From Hufsiella ginkgonis (GTDB lineage Bacteria; Bacteroidota; Bacteroidia; Sphingobacteriales; Sphingobacteriaceae), in NCBI RefSeq assembly GCF_009834915.1, contig NZ_WVHS01000002.1, positions 1,116,001 to 1,180,000 on the forward strand: a stretch of DNA of 64,000 bases, in the 5' to 3' direction. Positions 60,378-64,000 of the stretch are shown here, in pieces. The position numbers were made by a program, and so were the translations under genes. Positions within the stretch are counted from its first letter, which is position 1. The number at the start of each line of letters is the position of its first letter. The notes under the pieces are model-generated. The model was not told the DNA's origin, searched no databases, and worked only from the letters and a program-made list of their open reading frames with translations.

Positions 60378-60521
60378 TTACTTACGACCGCGGGCGATGC
60401 CGGTTAATGTGATGGTAATCGTAGTTGTGGTTGGGTCGGTGTTCCTGTTTCCGCTCATTGATTTGTTTCTGCGATAGACAACAAGCGTAGTGTCTTTAAT
60501 GCTAAATTGGTTCTGTTTCAT
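60378..60521 (-). CDS. Small Thr-rich peptide, candidate lanthipeptide-type precursor without Cys
   Basis: A 47-codon gene reading MKQNQFSIKDTTLVVYRR, then a Ser/Asn/Gly-rich stretch, then DPTTTTITITLTG and a basic end IARGRK. The first half looks like a leader; the second half has eight Thr and one Ser in a beta-like alternation with no Cys anywhere. With the LanB dehydratase 1.15 kb away on the same strand, the natural reading is a RiPP precursor whose Thr/Ser are dehydrated, but cyclisation to lanthionine is impossible without Cys. Placement exactly inside the regulator-kinase gap, free of other coding constraint, supports a real gene. No homologue is known to me. Confidence 0.55.
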   Translation of the reverse strand: MKQNQFSIKDTTLVVYRRNKSMSGNRNTDPTTTTITITLTGIARGRK

Positions 60522-60612
60522 GATTTTTTTCACGGAACATACCCGGGCATTTCGGCCCAAAAAAAATCGTTATACAGAACGGTCAGTATTCTATTTAGGA
60601 AGGAATTATCTG

Positions 60613-61743
60613 GTGAAAAAGATCTTTTCAGAATGGCTCAAAAGGAATAAGATCCACCTGCTGGTTTGGGGAATATTCATTATGTACGAAACGGTGATCG
60701 TAGGCGTGGTTTTTGGCGTCTTCGGCAATCTGCTTACCTACGTGGCGCATTATACGCTCATACTTTCCCTGTTTTATTTCCACTCGCTTATTGCGCTTCC
60801 CTGGGCGCAAAAGACCCGTGTGGGCGCATTCTGGCGTTTACCGCTGATCCTGGTATTTCAAATGGCGGTATATGTATGCGGTACGTTTGCGGTGGATAGC
60901 GTGCTGATTGCCATCAAGTCTATCACCCATATTAAAGTGGCGAAATTCGATTACCAGTTCATCCTGCGGGCGCTTTACCGGGGGCTCTACTTTATCGGGA
61001 TCTCCAGCGGTTATTATTTTATGATCACCTACAACAAAGAAAAACGCCGCGCGGAAGAGCTGGAACGGATCCGCTTAAATAACATCATCAACCAGCAGCG
61101 AACTGAGCACGAGCTCTCAAAAGCGCAAAATGCCTTCCTGAAAGCGCAGATCAACCCGCATTTCCTGTTTAATACGCTCGATTTCGTTTATCATAAGGTG
61201 AATACCTTGTCGCTCGCCGCCAGCGACGCCATCATCACCCTGGCGGAAATGATGCGTTATGCCATCGATTCCGACAAAAAAGGCGACTTCGTGGTGCTCT
61301 CGGAAGAAATAGAACAGGTAGAAAACCTGCTGCATTTATACCAGCTCCGGAAAAATAACGAACTGGCCATCCGCTTCGAACATACGCCCGAAGTGGGCGG
61401 GCTGGAGATCATTCCCCTGGTACTGCTCACCCTGGTAGAAAATATCTTTAAACACGGCGACCTTAACTCCCCGGGTCATGAGGCTTTGATAGAGGTGTAC
61501 AGGGACGACAACTACCTGCACCTCAATACCAGCAACCTGATCGGCCATAAACACAACCCGGATATCCCGCATACGGGGCTGGACAACATCGAAAGACGCC
61601 TCGGTTATACCTATGGCGACCTGAAGCGGTTTAGTTACGGCGCCGGCGACGATAACTATTTCACCGTTTCGGTCAGTATCCCGTTATTGCCTTTAACCGC
61701 GCTGCCGGCATCCGCAGCAGTTTTAAAAGGTATTGATAGATAA
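60613..61743 (+). CDS. LytS-family sensor histidine kinase
   Basis: A 376-residue kinase from GTG 60613 (VKKIFSEWLKRNKIHLL). An ATG frame from 60490 is open but the extra 41 residues are just antisense of the peptide gene, so I do not use it. Four membrane helices (~20-155) precede a coiled region and the His_kinase domain with KAQINPHFLFNTL (phospho-His in the INPHFLFN motif) and a HATPase with N box VENIFKHG and G box TGLDNIERRLGYTYG. It pairs with the LytTR regulator 253 bases upstream. Its last 71 bases overlap the end of the convergent LanB gene, an unusual arrangement. Confidence 0.9.
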   Translation: MKKIFSEWLKRNKIHLLVWGIFIMYETVIVGVVFGVFGNLLTYVAHYTLILSLFYFHSLIALPWAQKTRVGAFWRLPLILVFQMAVYVCGTFAVDSVLIAIKSITHIKVAKFDYQFILRALYRGLYFIGISSGYYFMITYNKEKRRAEELERIRLNNIINQQRTEHELSKAQNAFLKAQINPHFLFNTLDFVYHKVNTLSLAASDAIITLAEMMRYAIDSDKKGDFVVLSEEIEQVENLLHLYQLRKNNELAIRFEHTPEVGGLEIIPLVLLTLVENIFKHGDLNSPGHEALIEVYRDDNYLHLNTSNLIGHKHNPDIPHTGLDNIERRLGYTYGDLKRFSYGAGDDNYFTVSVSIPLLPLTALPASAAVLKGIDR

Positions 61744-64000
61744 TGGTTTCGTGCACGCGCTGGTCTGAGGAGAACAGCCTGTTGACGTGCATGTGTACCA
61801 GGTCTGTGAATAGCTGTACCTTTTCGGCGTCCGTGCATGCCGCCATCAGGCGTTTGAGCAGCGGCCCCTGCCTCGCAGCTCGCCTGGCGGCCTGCGGCAC
61901 CACCCCGGGATGAACGCCCGCATACAATTGAGCGAACGACTGGTTGAGCTTTTTAAAAATCGCCGGTCCCATTTCCATTTCATTTGCATAACTGCCTGCA
62001 ATAGCCTGCACCACCTCCGCCTGCTCGGCGGCCGAGGCAAAGCAAAGCGATAAAAAGAAGCGAACGGTGTAAAGCGTAGTAGCATACAACTGCTCTGTGG
62101 ACACCGCACGGGAAAGCAGATCAAGCGCATACTTGCTGTCCATCCAAAAAAAACGCTCCGCCAGCCCGATCCGGGCGATGCCATAACGCGTCAATTCGCG
62201 GATATACGGCTTAATGCTGAAATCCCGGATAATGCCCGACCGGAGATCTTTCGCGATGATGTCTTTAAGCACAGCGATCACACTAAATCCGTCATCCGGC
62301 GACTTCAGGTGCACCCTTAACCGGATATGGGGCGCAGGATCATCGTACCTGACAAAAAACCATTCTTTTATCAGCTTATTGATCTCGCCGATAAACTTCG
62401 CCACGTGACCAAGGAGCAGGCTATTCGTTCGTGCCGGGTAGCAAAATAGCTGGAAGTATAACCAATCACCGCCGGGGATCAGCATCTCTTCCGGTTGTTT
62501 TTTGCGCGGATCGATCGCAGGGCTGCCATACCCCGTAACCGCCCGGTAAACACATCCCGGATGACCGTAACTGGCTATAAACTGGGCAAAATAAGGTTTC
62601 CCGCCTTCATCGCGGACACTTTCGTCTTCATCCACCAGGGCCTCCGAGATCAGCAGATCGCCACTGCGGTGCTGCCTGCAAAACAGCAGGAAAGCGGTAA
62701 GGTCGCAGGTACTGCCCGGATCAAAGCACAGGGTATGATCGGCATCGCCGGCTTTGAACAGGAAGTCGATCTTTTCGCGGCTGAGCCAATCTTTCAGCAA
62801 CGATCTTTTTATTTCAGGCCTATCGTTTTTTCCATATTCCAGCAGTTCTTTGGGCACCAGCCATTTTGCGGGCGAAACGATCGTTTCTTTAAAAGTGACC
62901 CGGGGATAATACGAAAGCCCGGGAAGAAAATGCTGCGGGTTAAAACCCAGGTCGGGGCGGATCTGCTGGTACTGAAGGTCGCATAAAAAGCGGAAAGCCG
63001 CTAGATCAGACCGGGTATAGTTATAGGCGGAAGGGATTCGCGGCACCAGTCGCGCACCATCGCGTTTCGACCGCAGGATGATGCTGCTCCCGTGTATGCT
63101 TACCAGTATCTCGTTAAAGGTGAGCGGTTCCGGCAGGCAGGACCAGCTGAGTACAGGTAATTCAGTTCCGTACAGCGATTTTCGCCTGTTCACGTTATCC
63201 ACTTCTTTTTCCGCCTGGTAGGCGATATCGAAAAACATGATGCCGGGATTGGCACGGGCTTCGGCGGCAGCTATAGACTTGCCGAAGTCTTCGAAACGTT
63301 CGCCCATCAGCGTAAAACGGCCCAATAAAGCGGTTGCAGAACAGCCCCCGGCGTTGGCGATCACCGGCCGCCCCTGCCATACATGAAAAATAACGCTCAA
63401 TGAATTAGGAATCTCCGGCGGTCCTGTCCGGGCATCGCCCTCAAACAGCTCGAGTTTGATGGGAGCTCCGCGGACAACGCCGTTCACCAGGAAACTGGTG
63501 AAGGCAGTATAGGGATGAGAGAAAAGATTTTCTCCGTCGTCCTCCGGGCCGCCGCCGGATTTTATAGCTTCAACCAGGTCCCCCGAACCCTGCTCCTCCA
63601 GGTTGCCGTACCCGATACCTGTTTCGGGGTCCATGGCTGTCGCAAGGGAGATCTCCTCCTGACCGAACCTCTTCAGAAAGGCCGTTCTAAAACGGTCCAG
63701 GTCCTGATTACCGGGTGCGGGCAGTACCCTGTTTAAAAATTGAAGCAGCTCCGGGAGGTCTTTCAACACCTGTTTCCGAAGACTGCCGGAAATGTGTGCG
63801 CGCTCTGATAAGAGATAACTGCTCTCGCTCGTCGCGGTACCCGGGCAGACGCGGTTAAAAAAATCGGGCCCGGTAATGTTGGGGTGCCTGTCTGTTAGCA
63901 ACAGCTGGTGTTCCACCGAAATCCCGAGCAGGTTATCCACGCTCTCCGTGTCCAGCGAGAACTGCGCAAACAGCTCATTCGCTATTTCCTCCTTAAGCCG
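61673..64000 (-). CDS. Class I lanthipeptide dehydratase (LanB), 5' end outside the window
   Basis: The frame is open to the window edge, so the ORF start at 63940 (GTG) is not the true start; 775 residues are seen. The visible N-terminal part belongs to the glutamyl-tRNA-dependent dehydratase domain (VNRRKSLYGTELPVLSW, LVPRIPSAYNYTRSDLAAFRFL region, split). The C-terminal third is the SpaB_C elimination/thiopeptide-type domain (DWLYFQLFCYP, EWFFVRYDDPAPHIRLRV with family Arg/His residues). LanB enzymes glutamylate Ser/Thr and eliminate water to give dehydroamino acids. No LanC cyclase lies in the window; one may be beyond the edge. It converges on the kinase gene with a 71-base overlap. Confidence 0.93.
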   Translation of the reverse strand, partial: RLKEEIANELFAQFSLDTESVDNLLGISVEHQLLLTDRHPNITGPDFFNRVCPGTATSESSYLLSERAHISGSLRKQVLKDLPELLQFLNRVLPAPGNQDLDRFRTAFLKRFGQEEISLATAMDPETGIGYGNLEEQGSGDLVEAIKSGGGPEDDGENLFSHPYTAFTSFLVNGVVRGAPIKLELFEGDARTGPPEIPNSLSVIFHVWQGRPVIANAGGCSATALLGRFTLMGERFEDFGKSIAAAEARANPGIMFFDIAYQAEKEVDNVNRRKSLYGTELPVLSWSCLPEPLTFNEILVSIHGSSIILRSKRDGARLVPRIPSAYNYTRSDLAAFRFLCDLQYQQIRPDLGFNPQHFLPGLSYYPRVTFKETIVSPAKWLVPKELLEYGKNDRPEIKRSLLKDWLSREKIDFLFKAGDADHTLCFDPGSTCDLTAFLLFCRQHRSGDLLISEALVDEDESVRDEGGKPYFAQFIASYGHPGCVYRAVTGYGSPAIDPRKKQPEEMLIPGGDWLYFQLFCYPARTNSLLLGHVAKFIGEINKLIKEWFFVRYDDPAPHIRLRVHLKSPDDGFSVIAVLKDIIAKDLRSGIIRDFSIKPYIRELTRYGIARIGLAERFFWMDSKYALDLLSRAVSTEQLYATTLYTVRFFLSLCFASAAEQAEVVQAIAGSYANEMEMGPAIFKKLNQSFAQLYAGVHPGVVPQAARRAARQGPLLKRLMAACTDAEKVQLFTDLVHMHVNRLFSSDQRVHETIIYQYLLKLLRMPAARLKAITGY

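Noticed and set aside
60490-60612. N-terminal extension of the histidine kinase from ATG 60490
   Set aside because: The extra 41 residues are mostly antisense to the peptide gene and lack the expected membrane-helix start; GTG 60613 gives a typical N-terminus.
1-64000. CRISPR arrays, rRNA genes, complete IS elements or prophage blocks
   Set aside because: No regularly spaced repeats, rRNA sequence, transposase with DDE motif or phage structural genes were seen. The only transposase-like sequence is the tail of the 7TM receptor.

Overview
The window comes from a mid-GC member of the Bacteroidota, most likely the Chitinophagales/Sphingobacteriales lineage. Support comes from a SusC/SusD pair, 7TMR-DISM receptors, a LytTR regulator with a LytS-type kinase, an RsmG/ECF-sigma/glycosyltransferase run, many signal-peptide and lipoprotein enzymes, and one clear promoter of the Bacteroidota type (TTG, 20 nt, TAnnTTTG) at 43.6 kb. 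The genus cannot be fixed from the sequence.

Layout. 0-9 kb: an amidohydrolase cut by the window edge, an M20 peptidase, an ABC exporter, a TetR/ABC1-kinase/MpaB-like oxygenase operon and an aldehyde dehydrogenase. 8.5-19 kb is mostly housekeeping: a 2-oxoacid dehydrogenase E2, rsmG, an ECF sigma factor, a glycosyltransferase, tgt, an LptF/LptG-type permease, an EamA transporter and a large outer-membrane protein with a metallopeptidase-like domain. 19-31.7 kb looks like polysaccharide or ester catabolism: two SGNH hydrolases, an esterase, a Tat-exported toroid-like protein, SusD, SusC, and a 7TM receptor whose cytoplasmic tail ends in the zinc ribbon and helix-turn-helix of an IS1595-type transposase. 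31.9-41.5 kb: HrpB helicase, two small envelope clusters, a Gfo/Idh oxidoreductase, a hybrid histidine kinase and a PfkB kinase.

At 41.58 kb lies tRNA-Asn(GTT) with its terminator. Partial copies of its 3' end follow, then AT-richer DNA with an ArsR/SRPBCC/hydrolase operon that has a well-defined operator-promoter. From 53.0 to 45.7 kb (minus strand) runs the most unusual operon: a SLATT-type 2TM protein, a DUF4062 protein with a possible degenerate STAND-like region, a MoxR-type AAA+ ATPase, and a 1393-residue protein combining a CoxE-like N-terminus, PKD, a vWA-like domain without a normal MIDAS, and a C-terminal OmpA domain. I read it as a candidate envelope-spanning conflict or envelope-surveillance system. 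Right of it are a VOC protein and a frameshifted remnant of a second ArsR gene, so the 41.6-54.2 kb block has the look of an accessory island, although no integrase is visible.

54.3-64 kb: a lipoprotein esterase, an acyltransferase, a tightly coupled pair (unknown membrane protein and GH19-like lysozyme/chitinase), a LytTR regulator with its kinase, and the 3' part of a class I lanthipeptide dehydratase (LanB). A 47-codon gene for a Cys-free, Thr-rich peptide lies antisense in the gap between regulator and kinase and is the obvious candidate LanB substrate. No CRISPR array, rRNA gene or complete insertion sequence was seen.
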